A program made the position numbers and the translations under genes. Under the pieces are notes generated by a model. The model worked only from the letters and a program-made list of their open reading frames with translations. It was not told the origin of the DNA and made no database searches. A stretch of 35,724 nucleotides of DNA from a virus: positions 1-35,724 of IMG/VR virus record IMGVR_UViG_3300035698_013399, one strand, 5' to 3'. Shown here piece by piece: positions 17,062 to 25,624 of this stretch; position 1 is the stretch's first letter; every line of letters starts with the position of its first letter.

Positions 17062-18912
17062 TTAATCACAGGGACAGTCACCTTCGACTAGAACTTCTTT
17101 ACCATCGACTGTTGTATCTCCAGAAATCTTAGCGCCACCAATGATAACAACACCACCTCGGACATCAACACTTCTCTTTGCTGTGACTGTATTAATAAGA
17201 TTTGAACGTCCTGTAACTTCAAGATCTTGTTTCAGATCAACATCACCGAATGCTTCAAGTTTCTTTCTTAGTTTAGAAGTACCAAGAACATCTAGTTTAC
17301 TTTTAAGAACAGTATCATTATCAACTCTAAGATTTTCTCTAAGGTGTACATTTCCATCTACCTCTTCATCCTTGTACATATGTACATCACCTCTAACATC
17401 TAACGATTTTGTTATCTCTACATCACCATCTAATATTATTTTAGGTGATTTTATAGTCCATTTGATTCCTGATTTTTGTGTGACCTCATCTTTAATATCT
17501 ATATCATATTTCCCATTTTCTAATTTTAAATTATAATCACCTTTCTTCAGAAATACATTCATGTCACCTTCGAAAATATCAGTTATTTTATCACCCTTAA
17601 CTATTAATTCGTTAGAGTCACCTTCGTCTAACTCGTATTTTCTATCACCTTTTGTTATTGTTGTTGTTATATTCCCATCAGTTAACTCTCTATAAATATC
17701 TCCATCTGATAGTAAAGTATTAAAATTTCCATCAACTAACTCTGTATTCTTATTACCTGAGATAATTTGAAGGTTATTGTCACCTTCTACTATCTCTGTA
17801 TTTTTATTTCCTTCTTCTATTCTAGTATTAACATCTTTAACATAAGTTTCATTAACCTTCTCAGCATAGTATCTATAAACATATCCTTCAACTATCTTTC
17901 TTTCAGTCCCAGGATTATGAGTTCTTTCTTCAAAGTGTTTTTCTTTTGCACTCTCACCTCTTTGGTCTTCATATAGTTGTTTAAGTTTCTTCTCTTCCTT
18001 ATAAGTATCTTCACTTTGATCTGAGTCCAATCTAACAACTTCATGATAAAATTTAGATGGGTGAATATAAGTTCTTCTCTCCTGAAGTGCCTCAGTCTCA
18101 GTAATTTCACCTTGAGGGTTTCTTTCTGAACTTAGAAGTGGGTATATAGGTGTCCAATCTTTACCACCTTTATATACATCATCATTATGACCCCATTTTT
18201 GCTCATCCCATTCATCAAATTTATATCCTCTAACTGTATTTGATTTAAGACCTTCTTTTATTTTAAGTACACCACTATAACTTCCGGAGTCTTTATTTGC
18301 TTTTCCACCAAACGCAGTTTCTATCTTTTCTTTAAAATAATCACTTGGAAATATTCCCTGACTATCATTTTTATCACTCATAGGTATAGATGTATCACTT
18401 TCATGACCTTCACCTGTAGTGTTGATGTTCTTTCTAGTTCCAGAAATCCAATCTTGAACTGGATGCTCACCATCTTTATTTTCTTTATATGATTCATACT
18501 TAGTAGTGTTAGACTCAGGTGATGAAAAACCATTATCATCATCTGACTTACTGTAGTTATATTCTCCAAATTGAGGATCTGATTGGAATTCAAATTTACC
18601 ACCCATAGCATGATATTCTTTAACATCTTCAATAGCAGGGAGAGATGCAAAATAAACAGGAGAATTATGATCCCCCGCTTCAAGATAAATGGCAACATGA
18701 CTACCTATAGTGGGTACACCAAAAGATCCTATGTTTCTAATACCACCACCAACAATACCAATAGAAGTAGCAGGGATCGCCCAGGGTAAATCCTTAGTGG
18801 TTATATAGTTTTTATTATCACTATGTATTCCGAAAATACGAATTTTAACACGCCCGGATTTCTCCGGATCATTCACATTCTCAACAACACCTCTATAAAT
18901 ATTATTAAACAT
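17062..18912 (-). CDS. Tail spike/puncturing protein (gp5-like) without visible lysozyme domain
   Basis: A 616-residue protein. Residues 5-95 form an OB-fold like the N-terminus of T4 gp5 and VgrG (YRGVVENVNDPEKSGRVKIRIFG, then GSHVAIYLEAGDHNSPVYFAS). Residues 100-360 are charged and unassigned; the Glu/Asp/Thr lysozyme signature of T4 gp5 is not seen. Residues 368-467 have Gly exactly every nine residues, usually Gly-Asp or Gly-Asn, followed by a second repeat region (about 490-605, GDV..LxVxG type) and a C-terminal CPCD. The repeats predict a trimeric beta-prism needle that pierces the outer membrane on contraction. It lies between gp27-like and gp25 genes as expected. The ribosome binding site is weak (AAGAAGATT). 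Confidence 0.85.
   Translation of the reverse strand: MFNNIYRGVVENVNDPEKSGRVKIRIFGIHSDNKNYITTKDLPWAIPATSIGIVGGGIRNIGSFGVPTIGSHVAIYLEAGDHNSPVYFASLPAIEDVKEYHAMGGKFEFQSDPQFGEYNYSKSDDDNGFSSPESNTTKYESYKENKDGEHPVQDWISGTRKNINTTGEGHESDTSIPMSDKNDSQGIFPSDYFKEKIETAFGGKANKDSGSYSGVLKIKEGLKSNTVRGYKFDEWDEQKWGHNDDVYKGGKDWTPIYPLLSSERNPQGEITETEALQERRTYIHPSKFYHEVVRLDSDQSEDTYKEEKKLKQLYEDQRGESAKEKHFEERTHNPGTERKIVEGYVYRYYAEKVNETYVKDVNTRIEEGNKNTEIVEGDNNLQIISGNKNTELVDGNFNTLLSDGDIYRELTDGNITTTITKGDRKYELDEGDSNELIVKGDKITDIFEGDMNVFLKKGDYNLKLENGKYDIDIKDEVTQKSGIKWTIKSPKIILDGDVEITKSLDVRGDVHMYKDEEVDGNVHLRENLRVDNDTVLKSKLDVLGTSKLRKKLEAFGDVDLKQDLEVTGRSNLINTVTAKRSVDVRGGVVIIGGAKISGDTTVDGKEVLVEGDCPCD
17487..17814 (-). repeat. 27-bp periodic array encoding twelve 9-residue spike repeats
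   Basis: Twelve glycines (residues 368, 377, 386 and so on to 467 of the spike protein) fall at exact 9-residue spacing. The consensus is xG(D/N)xxxxhx, where h is hydrophobic. At DNA level, short runs such as TCACCTT on the + strand recur at multiples of 27 bp, while the intervening sequence has diverged. Confidence 0.9.
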
Positions 18913-18924
18913 TTAATCTTCTTT

Positions 18925-20229
18925 TTATTTTATCCATAGTTTATCTAGTCTTATAATAGATACTCTTTGTTTATAATACTCAGATGTAGATCTATTAAAT
19001 TCGTGATCAACATCTACAACCAACCACTTACCTGCTATCTCTCTAATATTCTCTGAATACTCCTCAGAACTTTTATATACTATATTTATTGTTTTCCCAG
19101 GTTTTATTCTATTTAGTTTTCCAGAAGTACCATTTATAAGTATCTTTGTATCAACCTGTTTGAATATATTTTCAGATAAAAGAGAAGATGCTTTACTTTT
19201 TATCATTTCGTTATCTTCTCTACCTCTTGATCCTGTTAAAGTATACATACCATAAATATTATTAATGGTAGATGGATCTGAGTAGATTTCATTTATCTTA
19301 GTTTCTGGTCTATTTAAATATCCTGTCTTGAAAATGAAATTTTTCTTTTTAAACCAATTGTATCTTTCGAATGTATTTCCACTCAAACCATTATTTAAAA
19401 GTTTCTTGTTTGAAATATTTGGTAAGTAATTCTGAACAAACAACGATTTATCAGGAATAGCATCATTAAGATTTGTATTAAGAACATCTATAACATCAAT
19501 CTCAATTGCTTCACCTGCATTATCTATTATGTTTTTTATTGATTTAAAATGTATTTCATTTTCAAAAGTAGAATAACATAGATAATTTGTATTTGTAGAA
19601 GATCTACTATAACTTTTTAAATTCTCAATAGTATCCATTATATTCCAATTGGGAACACAATAACTATCTATTTTATATAATGATTGTTCACCTTCAAATT
19701 TATACTTACCTTTATTCTTATTTAGAAAAGTACCAACAAGTTCTTTAACTATATCAGAAGAACTCTTACCTGAAAATCCCTTTGATATCTTCCAATATAA
19801 TAAGTTTCTATATAGAGGAAACTGTGCCACCGTTAACGTTACTCTATCATGTTCAGTTCCTATTATGTGACCTTCTGTATTAGATGCTATATTTATTATT
19901 TCAAATACACAGGAGTTTTCACCACCCTCGCTTCTATTAGATTTTAGATTTATTTTTAAAAATTCACATCCATTTTTATATAAATATTTTCGCTTAATAC
20001 CAAATACATCATCAAACTCAATTGTACCAAATACCATATAACTGTTTAATGATTCTCTTAAAGATAATTTTCTAGGAAGATCTATTCTAATTGGTTTGTT
20101 CTTTTCTGTGATAGGATTATAATTCATATCAAGTAAAGTGATTACAGGTAATTCATCATAGTAAGTACCTACAGCGGTATTTTCAGTTATATTAGATTTT
20201 GAATTAGAAGTTGGTTTATTCTTTGCCAT
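18925..20229 (-). CDS. Baseplate hub protein (gp27-like)
   Basis: A 434-residue protein between the gp26/51-like region and the gp5-like spike, the position of the T4 hub protein gp27 (391 residues) on which the spike trimer sits. After a disordered Ser/Asn N-terminus, residues 25-160 form a beta-rich domain (RKLSLRESLNSYMVFGTIEFDD, then VFEIINIASNTEG) and residues 175-260 a segment ending SYCVPNWNIMDTIENLKSYSRS, similar to the tube-like second domain of gp27/VgrG/gpD hubs. The C-terminal RIKPGKTINIVY, then WLVVDVDHEFN, is also hub-like. The ATG overlaps the stop of the small upstream frame (TAATG), implying translational coupling. Confidence 0.78.
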   Translation of the reverse strand: MAKNKPTSNSKSNITENTAVGTYYDELPVITLLDMNYNPITEKNKPIRIDLPRKLSLRESLNSYMVFGTIEFDDVFGIKRKYLYKNGCEFLKINLKSNRSEGGENSCVFEIINIASNTEGHIIGTEHDRVTLTVAQFPLYRNLLYWKISKGFSGKSSSDIVKELVGTFLNKNKGKYKFEGEQSLYKIDSYCVPNWNIMDTIENLKSYSRSSTNTNYLCYSTFENEIHFKSIKNIIDNAGEAIEIDVIDVLNTNLNDAIPDKSLFVQNYLPNISNKKLLNNGLSGNTFERYNWFKKKNFIFKTGYLNRPETKINEIYSDPSTINNIYGMYTLTGSRGREDNEMIKSKASSLLSENIFKQVDTKILINGTSGKLNRIKPGKTINIVYKSSEEYSENIREIAGKWLVVDVDHEFNRSTSEYYKQRVSIIRLDKLWIK

Positions 20230-20441
20230 TAATATGTCCCATTTTTCTTTTTCTGTTCTTCTAATTTTTTAAGATGTTCATTATAGAAAGTTAATATTAT
20301 ATCAAACTCTGCAATACTAATATTTCCTGAATCAATAAATGACATTTTCTCTTCGATAAACATTCTAAACTGAGCATTGAGAATATCTATATATTTTTCT
20401 GCACTTAGATATCGAAGAAGAATAAGATAAAATCCGACATA
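20229..20441 (-). CDS. Small open frame overlapping the gp26-like gene; probable -1 frameshift extension (gp51-like chaperone)
   Basis: A frame open from 20441 to its stop at 20229-20231, in the -1 frame relative to the gp26-like gene, whose 3' end it overlaps. It encodes about 66 residues downstream of a likely slip site, ending FDIILTFYNEHLKKLEEQKK. The only in-frame ATG (20361-20363) has no Shine-Dalgarno sequence and would give just 45 residues, unlike every neighbour. The most economical reading is expression as a C-terminal extension by ribosomal frameshifting, the usual device for tail assembly chaperones (lambda G/GT). In T4, genes 26, 51 and 27 lie in this order. The stop overlaps the start of the hub gene. 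Confidence 0.6.
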   Translation of the reverse strand, partial: YVGFYLILLRYLSAEKYIDILNAQFRMFIEEKMSFIDSGNISIAEFDIILTFYNEHLKKLEEQKKKNGTY

Positions 20442-21346
20442 TCAACTACCGTTTCTTTTTCACAATGTTCACATTTAAACTCACCGAAACTCTTATAGAA
20501 ATCTCTATCTGTATCTCTGTAAATACTTCTCACTGTATTAAGATTTTCGGATGTTAATGTATTAAAAATAGTTTCTCTTTGTTCTTGATTAAGAACAGTT
20601 ACAACATCACCAATCTTATATGCTTTTAATGACATTGCATAGCTAAGCATCTTAACACTTACATATTCTTCAGTTGATCTATTTTGAACATATATCATAT
20701 CTTTACGGGTAGGAGGAACAATAAGGAATGATAAATTATCATTAATCTTCAATGTTCCTGATGGTATTTTATTAAAATCCTTGCTATTATTTTCTATATT
20801 TTCTATAATATTTCCTGTATTTACTTTAATAAACTTTCCGCATTCTTTATTACTACACTTAATTGAAAAAGTACTATCAGTTCCTCTTGATAAACACTTT
20901 AGATATATTAATAGATATAACCAATCATAAACAGTTAAATCCTCACTCTTAATACCGTTTGTTATACATCTAGTTAAAATAGCATCTAACGCTAAAGTAA
21001 GTTCATTTTCTGCTATCGATGTTTTTATTTTATCTTCATCTTCCCCATCGACTTTCTTTACACTATTTTCAAACACTTCAAGTGATTTTGCAATATATTT
21101 ATATTCATTAACAGTCATAGATCTAAGATTAACTGTCTTGGAACTATCAAATAGAAGTTTTATTGAAGATTCATGTAACTCTGAATTAAGTATATTCAAA
21201 ACATCATTAAAATTAACGTTGGTGTTTGATAGTTCCTTTACTATAGGTTGTTCTATTGGGGTTTGTTCTTCTACAATAGGTATCTGTTGAATTCCGGTTG
21301 GCATTCCTGAATTTGGTACATTGTTAAGAAGTTCTTTGTTATCCAT
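20405..21346 (-). CDS. gp26-like baseplate hub assembly protein / tail assembly chaperone
   Basis: A 313-residue cytoplasmic protein. Residues 40-155 are helical, and a zinc-ribbon-like set of cysteines is visible: Cys164-x4-Cys169 and Cys292-x2-Cys295. The central helical region and metal site resemble the T4_baseplate (gp26) family of myoviruses. Its position between tail tube and hub agrees with T4 gene 26. The family is thought to act with gp51 in hub/tape-measure assembly. The gene ends over a run of Phe codons from which a -1 frame continues for about 66 codons. It has a strong ribosome binding site (AAGGGAGAGA) and late-type boxes upstream, after a terminator, so it begins a transcription unit. 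Confidence 0.7.
   Translation of the reverse strand: MDNKELLNNVPNSGMPTGIQQIPIVEEQTPIEQPIVKELSNTNVNFNDVLNILNSELHESSIKLLFDSSKTVNLRSMTVNEYKYIAKSLEVFENSVKKVDGEDEDKIKTSIAENELTLALDAILTRCITNGIKSEDLTVYDWLYLLIYLKCLSRGTDSTFSIKCSNKECGKFIKVNTGNIIENIENNSKDFNKIPSGTLKINDNLSFLIVPPTRKDMIYVQNRSTEEYVSVKMLSYAMSLKAYKIGDVVTVLNQEQRETIFNTLTSENLNTVRSIYRDTDRDFYKSFGEFKCEHCEKETVVDMSDFILFFFDI
20429..20432 (-). other. Candidate -1 slippery site (T TTT A)
   Basis: On the - strand the Phe306 codon TTT of the gp26-like gene is preceded by T and followed by ATC. A P-site Phe-tRNA could re-pair perfectly after slipping back one base, entering the 70-codon open frame. It is not a canonical X-XXY-YYZ heptamer. The overlap window runs from 20441 to 20405, and a shift at the following TTC-TTC-TTC run is possible but would re-pair less well. 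Confidence 0.4.
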
Positions 21347-21380
21347 GTTCTCTCTCCCTTGTTTAAAATGTTATCAATAC

Positions 21381-21388
21381 TATTTATG
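21381..21388 (-). promoter_or_regulatory. Candidate late promoter box CATAAATA for gp26-like/hub/baseplate unit
   Basis: CATAAATA on the - strand, 35 bp before the ATG of the gp26-like gene and just after the terminator that follows the tail tube gene. The same spelling stands 37 bp before the start of the gene at 25588. A second box, TATAAATA, is at 21414-21421. Confidence 0.5.
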
Positions 21389-21413
21389 ATGGAAAATGTC
21401 TTTTTGATGTATA

Positions 21414-21421
21414 TATTTATA
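21414..21421 (-). promoter_or_regulatory. T4-type late promoter box TATAAATA
   Basis: A perfect match to the T4 late -10 consensus on the - strand, directly after the U-tract of the tail tube terminator and 68 bp before the gp26-like ATG. With the box at 21381-21388 it could form tandem late promoters. Confidence 0.55.
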
Positions 21422-21454
21422 AAAAAACCCACACAATATTAATGTATGGGTTTT
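21421..21454 (-). terminator. Intrinsic terminator after tail tube gene
   Basis: On the - strand AAAACCCA (21447-21454) pairs with TGGGTTTT (21424-21431); an inner ACA/TGT pairing extends the stem beyond one mismatch, and a run of seven T follows. It would end transcripts of the sheath/tube unit, reducing read-through to baseplate genes. Confidence 0.85.
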
Positions 21455-21508
21455 GATATTTGTAATATTACGAATGTATTACAAAGTAGTACCGCTTGAG
21501 ACAGGTCC

Positions 21509-22051
21509 CTAAGATTTACCACCGGAAGTATAATAACTATATTGGATGGTAGCATCAAATACAAGTGGTGTATCCTTAGTTTCATGTCCATAAGTTACAA
21601 CACTTATTCCAGATAACCATGCAAGATGTAGTTCATATTCACTAGCATGTCCACCACCTGATACGTTAGTTGGTGCAAAACTTTGTAGTTTAACACTACC
21701 CATATAATCAGCAGGAGCATGAAATACTGGACCTTCTGTATAATTAAACACATTAGAAATAGTCTTATACCATTCTTTAAGAACTTTATATTCTCCATCA
21801 ATGATAAATTGACAGGACAGTGGTTCATAAGTTGGTGTACCTGCCATATGATAGTTCATACCAAAATACGATACTGTAACAGGGTTAATAGTCAAACCTG
21901 GAATAGCAGATGTTCTTACAGAAGCATTAACTAAATTTTCAGTTAAATTTTCAGAAAATCCTTGACCTGTAAAGTTAACCCTAAAATGATAGGGTCTAGC
22001 AATATCAGTAATTTCTTTTTTGAAATTCTCTATTGAATGAAAATTCGCCAT
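21509..22051 (-). CDS. Tail tube protein (gp19)
   Basis: A 180-residue major tail tube subunit; T4 gp19 is 163 residues. The pattern is typical of the family: ARPYHFRVNF at 19-28, SAIPGLTINPVTVSYFGMNYHMAGTPTYEPLSCQFIIDGEY (about 48-88), an NVFNY motif and a C-terminal ELHLAWLSGISVVTYGHETKDTPLVFDATIQYSYYT strand pair. Stacked hexameric rings of this protein form the DNA conduit inside the sheath. It lies 16 bp after the sheath gene, with AAAGGATAA before the ATG, and is followed by a strong terminator, consistent with a high-copy sheath/tube transcript. Confidence 0.93.
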   Translation of the reverse strand: MANFHSIENFKKEITDIARPYHFRVNFTGQGFSENLTENLVNASVRTSAIPGLTINPVTVSYFGMNYHMAGTPTYEPLSCQFIIDGEYKVLKEWYKTISNVFNYTEGPVFHAPADYMGSVKLQSFAPTNVSGGGHASEYELHLAWLSGISVVTYGHETKDTPLVFDATIQYSYYTSGGKS

Positions 22052-22067
22052 TATTTATTATCCTTTA

Positions 22068-24398
22068 TTAAATATTTCTAGTAATAAGTTCTTGAAGATT
22101 TACACCTGATCGAGTAATGAAGAATCTCAACCATACAAATTCAGCAACAGGAGTTGGTTTAATGTAAATATCAATATAAAGTTCATTGTTATCTATAACG
22201 CTATCAGTGTTATTGGTATCATCACAAACAACAATATAATCTTCAAGACCTCTTCTAGTAGAAACAAACTGGAGAATACTATTCATTCTAGAAGTAACTT
22301 CTTCTCTTGTAAATGCGTCATTAAACTCAAAGATAAAGTCTTCTGCAGACTTACGACAGTTACGTTTAAGAAAGTTAACCAAACGTCTAACATTAACTCT
22401 ATTCAGATAACTATTCTTAACTTGAGTAGTCTTTTGACCATAGATAGTAATTTCATTATTGATAATGGCAATTGGATTAATATTGTTTGAGTAAAGTACA
22501 TCTCTTGAACTAAGACTAAATTTCTCACGAAGATCAAGAACTTCTGGAAGGGCACCTCTTCTAGTTCCAGCAGGTGCATACCATGGAAAGTATTCATTGT
22601 CTACTTGAGAATATTTACCTGCTACAGTACCAGAAGGAGCAACCCAACGATATATACCATTATACTTATCATAAATCTTCAAGCGGTTATGATAAACAGA
22701 GGCATAACTTGATTCACCAAGAAGAAGAGTTTCATTAATCCAATTGGCATATGTTTCTGGAGTCTTAATACCTTCAGGAGTATCAATTATGGCAAACGCT
22801 TCACCATTAAGATCTTCTGCAAGTTGAGCATATTCCTTCTTAGCGGCAAGTGGACTATCCCCATCAATGATAAGATCAATTTCGACATCCTCTTCCCTGT
22901 AAATATCACAAGCATTAAGAATTTCACCAACTAATGTAACTTCTCCAATCTCACTTCTGTCAACAGTATCAGTAAAGTTTGTTAGATCTCCATTAGTACC
23001 ACCATTTAGTGCTACTGGAAGCATTGTTGTTACTTCGCTCAGTTGTGCTGAAGTTGCTAACTTAGCGCGGATCACACTAGAGTTTTCATTAATAACATCT
23101 TCAACAAAGATTTTGATTCCATTTGCATCAAACGTTTCAGTATTTGTTGAACACTTAAAGTATTCAACCTTATCCCAAGAAGATCCATCAGTAGTAAGAA
23201 CAAAAAGTCCAAACTCTTCAGCATTATCAGGAAGATCAGCAGGGAGATCATTCAGGAAATCAAATTTAGCAAGAAGATCTTTATAAGTTACCTTAGAAAG
23301 TCCACGGATAGTACCACTATTCCATGTACTCATATCTTCTGGAACATAAGAGTCTGATTTAACTGTTTCTCTCTGCATAGTAACACTATAAGGATACTTC
23401 TTAATGTTTTGAGCATCTTCATAACCTAGCAAGAAGATGTAAGTGTCGTTGTAAGAACTACCAGGACCCACAGCAGAAATTACAAGATCTTCACTCTTAT
23501 CTTCTGAATTTATTGTAACATTGTATTCTAAAGTACTTGTATCTTCAGGATCAAAGTAAACAGGAGTAACAGTAGTTCCTTGCTTGAAGCGAATACCACC
23601 AGTATGACTATCTTCTACCCATGTTACTCTCTTCCAAGTTACGCCACCATCTATAGTTAACTCATCTACAGTAGTATCCCAAGACAGAATAGTTCCACTT
23701 TCTACATCACCATCCAAGATTGCTTTATCTAACTCTGCTTGAATATTGAAAGATGCACTAGTAAGACCTGCTGTAGTAGCAATGTACACTTGACCGTTGG
23801 ATTCTACACCATTGAAATATTCAGTAGTATCATCTTCCCAACCATCATGTACAAGATCACCAATATTATACTCTACATTTCTATCTCGCGGATATGCCCT
23901 ATTCAGAGTATTACGAGTATAGAATGCTTGAACACTCTTAGCACTAGTATTGTAATAATCATCTACCTCAGTTTGGTCAGGGATAGTAGATTCACCAGAA
24001 GTTTCGATGTAATCTGTAAGATCATTATTATAGATTTCAGGATCAAGATTAGCGACATCTGGAAGACTTCCATCCACGGTACCTTCGCTATTAATATCGA
24101 ATCCAACAGCACTAACAATAGCACTGGGACGATCTACAACTCTTGTAAATACAAGGTTTCCACCTCTTGAAAAATAAGTACTTGCGGCAAAGAAGGTATT
24201 AGCAGTATCTTCACATGGAGTACCAAATAAACTTACAAATTCTTTTTCTGTGGGTACAACATTAATTTTAAATGCAGGTCCCTTTGATGCATTACCAATA
24301 AGTAATGCAGAAGTTGAAACTTGATTACTTACATAATCTGAAATATCAATCTCTTTAGTTCTAACAGCAGGAGATAATCCGCTTTTAATTGTTGCCAT
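22068..24398 (-). CDS. Tail sheath protein (gp18)
   Basis: A 776-residue contractile sheath subunit (T4 gp18: 659). The N-terminus (LSPAVRTKEIDISDYVSNQ) and first domain (SALLIGNASKGP) are diagnostic. The C-terminal conserved core holds GIYRWVAPSGTVAGKYS, RRGALPEVLDLREKF, INPIAIINNEITIYGQKTTQ, then RVNVRRLVNFLKRNCRKSAEDFIFEFND and the final strand VAEFVWLRFFITRSG. The extra length sits in the protruding middle domains (about 90-420). It has AAGGAAAAGGAATAA before the ATG and a perfect TATAAATA late box 29 bp upstream of the start. Tube follows directly. Confidence 0.95.
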   Translation of the reverse strand: MATIKSGLSPAVRTKEIDISDYVSNQVSTSALLIGNASKGPAFKINVVPTEKEFVSLFGTPCEDTANTFFAASTYFSRGGNLVFTRVVDRPSAIVSAVGFDINSEGTVDGSLPDVANLDPEIYNNDLTDYIETSGESTIPDQTEVDDYYNTSAKSVQAFYTRNTLNRAYPRDRNVEYNIGDLVHDGWEDDTTEYFNGVESNGQVYIATTAGLTSASFNIQAELDKAILDGDVESGTILSWDTTVDELTIDGGVTWKRVTWVEDSHTGGIRFKQGTTVTPVYFDPEDTSTLEYNVTINSEDKSEDLVISAVGPGSSYNDTYIFLLGYEDAQNIKKYPYSVTMQRETVKSDSYVPEDMSTWNSGTIRGLSKVTYKDLLAKFDFLNDLPADLPDNAEEFGLFVLTTDGSSWDKVEYFKCSTNTETFDANGIKIFVEDVINENSSVIRAKLATSAQLSEVTTMLPVALNGGTNGDLTNFTDTVDRSEIGEVTLVGEILNACDIYREEDVEIDLIIDGDSPLAAKKEYAQLAEDLNGEAFAIIDTPEGIKTPETYANWINETLLLGESSYASVYHNRLKIYDKYNGIYRWVAPSGTVAGKYSQVDNEYFPWYAPAGTRRGALPEVLDLREKFSLSSRDVLYSNNINPIAIINNEITIYGQKTTQVKNSYLNRVNVRRLVNFLKRNCRKSAEDFIFEFNDAFTREEVTSRMNSILQFVSTRRGLEDYIVVCDDTNNTDSVIDNNELYIDIYIKPTPVAEFVWLRFFITRSGVNLQELITRNI

Positions 24399-24426
24399 GT
24401 ATTTATTCCTTTTCCTTAAGAATTAA

Positions 24427-24434
24427 TATTTATA
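24427..24434 (-). promoter_or_regulatory. T4-type late promoter TATAAATA for sheath and tube
   Basis: TATAAATA on the - strand in the 81-bp gap before the sheath gene, 29 bp upstream of its ATG, which gives a short leader holding the ribosome binding site. It is a perfect match to the consensus recognised by gp55-family sigma factors, one of which is encoded at 1371-1886. Confidence 0.7.
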
Positions 24435-24479
24435 TCTAACTATATTTAGGGTTTATATAATACAAAAATCAAATATTTT

Positions 24480-25235
24480 TTATATTCCGTTCCAATTTGG
24501 ACCAATTACTTCAGTATTATCAATTATAACAGCATCATCTAGGTCATCTGATATATTAAAGAAATTAATAGGTATATGAAGAATAGGTCCACCTGAATTT
24601 TCAACAACCGGTTTATATATCCACCCCTTTATTGTGAAGTCTAAAGAACCTCTTACAATTCTCTTTTCTGTGTCTAACCAATCTAAACTAATATCTCTAT
24701 TAACATCTCCAGAAAAATCTATCCTTAACTCTCTTGGTACGTCTTGTAAGTAGTCAACGTTCTCCTTTACTTTAACAATGACATATGGTGATAAAAAAGG
24801 TACTATATTTTCTGTAATTTGATGTATATGTCCCTCATATTTTGCAAGTATATCAAGATTCATACCAATATTATAAGGAATTGGCATTTTATCTTCAAAT
24901 TGTCTTAAGTCTCTTTTTATTCTTCTTTTTCTATAAGTATTAAGAACTCTTTCTTGATCAAACCCTATACTAGTTATAGAGCATGAAAATCTTGGAACTT
25001 TTGTATCATATCTTGAAGATGGACTCTGGTTATCATATATTTGTTCTAAGTACTTTCTCTCCTTAGATGCATATACGATATCAATATCAGTCTCAACTCC
25101 GCCAGGGAGAGTAGAGATACTATCGTCACTATCTTCAATATCAACAACTTTCATACCTTTAAATAAAGACATGAATACTAAAACTTGATTACGTATACTA
25201 TTATAATAATAAAATTCCTGATTAGGTTTTCTCAT
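24480..25235 (-). CDS. Tail sheath stabilisation and completion protein (gp15-like)
   Basis: A 251-residue protein with the pattern of T4 gp15 (272 residues): FYYYNSIRNQVLVFMSLFKGMKV at the N-terminus, a VYASKERKYLEQI motif, PRFSCSITSIGFD, MNLDILAKYEGHIHQITENIVPFLSPY and near the C-terminus GSLDFTIKGWIYKPV. Each has a clear counterpart in gp15 (for example VNGWMYPPV). A gp15 hexamer caps the finished tail and joins it to the neck. The gene lies just before sheath and tube, matching T4 gene order 15-16-17-18-19 except that the terminase genes are placed further upstream. AAGGAATATA precedes the ATG. Confidence 0.85.
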   Translation of the reverse strand: MRKPNQEFYYYNSIRNQVLVFMSLFKGMKVVDIEDSDDSISTLPGGVETDIDIVYASKERKYLEQIYDNQSPSSRYDTKVPRFSCSITSIGFDQERVLNTYRKRRIKRDLRQFEDKMPIPYNIGMNLDILAKYEGHIHQITENIVPFLSPYVIVKVKENVDYLQDVPRELRIDFSGDVNRDISLDWLDTEKRIVRGSLDFTIKGWIYKPVVENSGGPILHIPINFFNISDDLDDAVIIDNTEVIGPNWNGI

Positions 25236-25243
25236 TATATTCC

Positions 25244-25588
25244 TTAGATAATTGCCTTAACTATTTCTTCAATACTATCCATATTTTCAAAGAGGATATG
25301 AGTAAAATGCCCGATTAGTTCAAGATGATGTGCTGTATGCTCTCCATCTTCAATAAACTCTACAAGAGTCTCATTGTTAACAGCATTAGCAATCATAGTT
25401 CCAACTAATGTATAAAACCTAATAGGTATTGCTGATCCAATTCCTTCTTCCATTGAAGATTCTTTTAGGTTTTTAAAGTTGTTTTTATTTTTATTTATAA
25501 TACTAGAAAGTTCAACTCTCTCTTTATCTTCAAGACCTAATTCATCGATAATACTTTCAATATCTTTAATATTGTATTTCTTTTCCAT
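25244..25588 (-). CDS. Small conserved-looking protein of unknown function, first gene of the gp15 unit
   Basis: A 114-residue acidic, helical protein with a His-containing central segment (DGEHTAHHLELIGHFTHILFEN, about 82-103) and a hydrophobic stretch IRFYTLVGTMIANAV that is too short and polar to be a clear membrane anchor. I do not recognise the family. It lies 8 bp before the gp15-like gene and behind a terminator and a CATAAATA box, so it is likely a late protein acting with tail completion. AAGGAGTTCATA before the ATG is a strong ribosome binding site. Confidence 0.65.
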   Translation of the reverse strand: MEKKYNIKDIESIIDELGLEDKERVELSSIINKNKNNFKNLKESSMEEGIGSAIPIRFYTLVGTMIANAVNNETLVEFIEDGEHTAHHLELIGHFTHILFENMDSIEEIVKAII

Positions 25589-25624
25589 TATGAACTCCTT
25601 ATTTAATAAAATTATTTCTACATA

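Noticed and set aside
20361-20363. ATG as an independent start of the small frame before the hub gene
   Set aside because: No Shine-Dalgarno sequence, and it wastes an open upstream stretch that encodes a plausible helix; frameshift expression explains the open frame better, though this is not proven.
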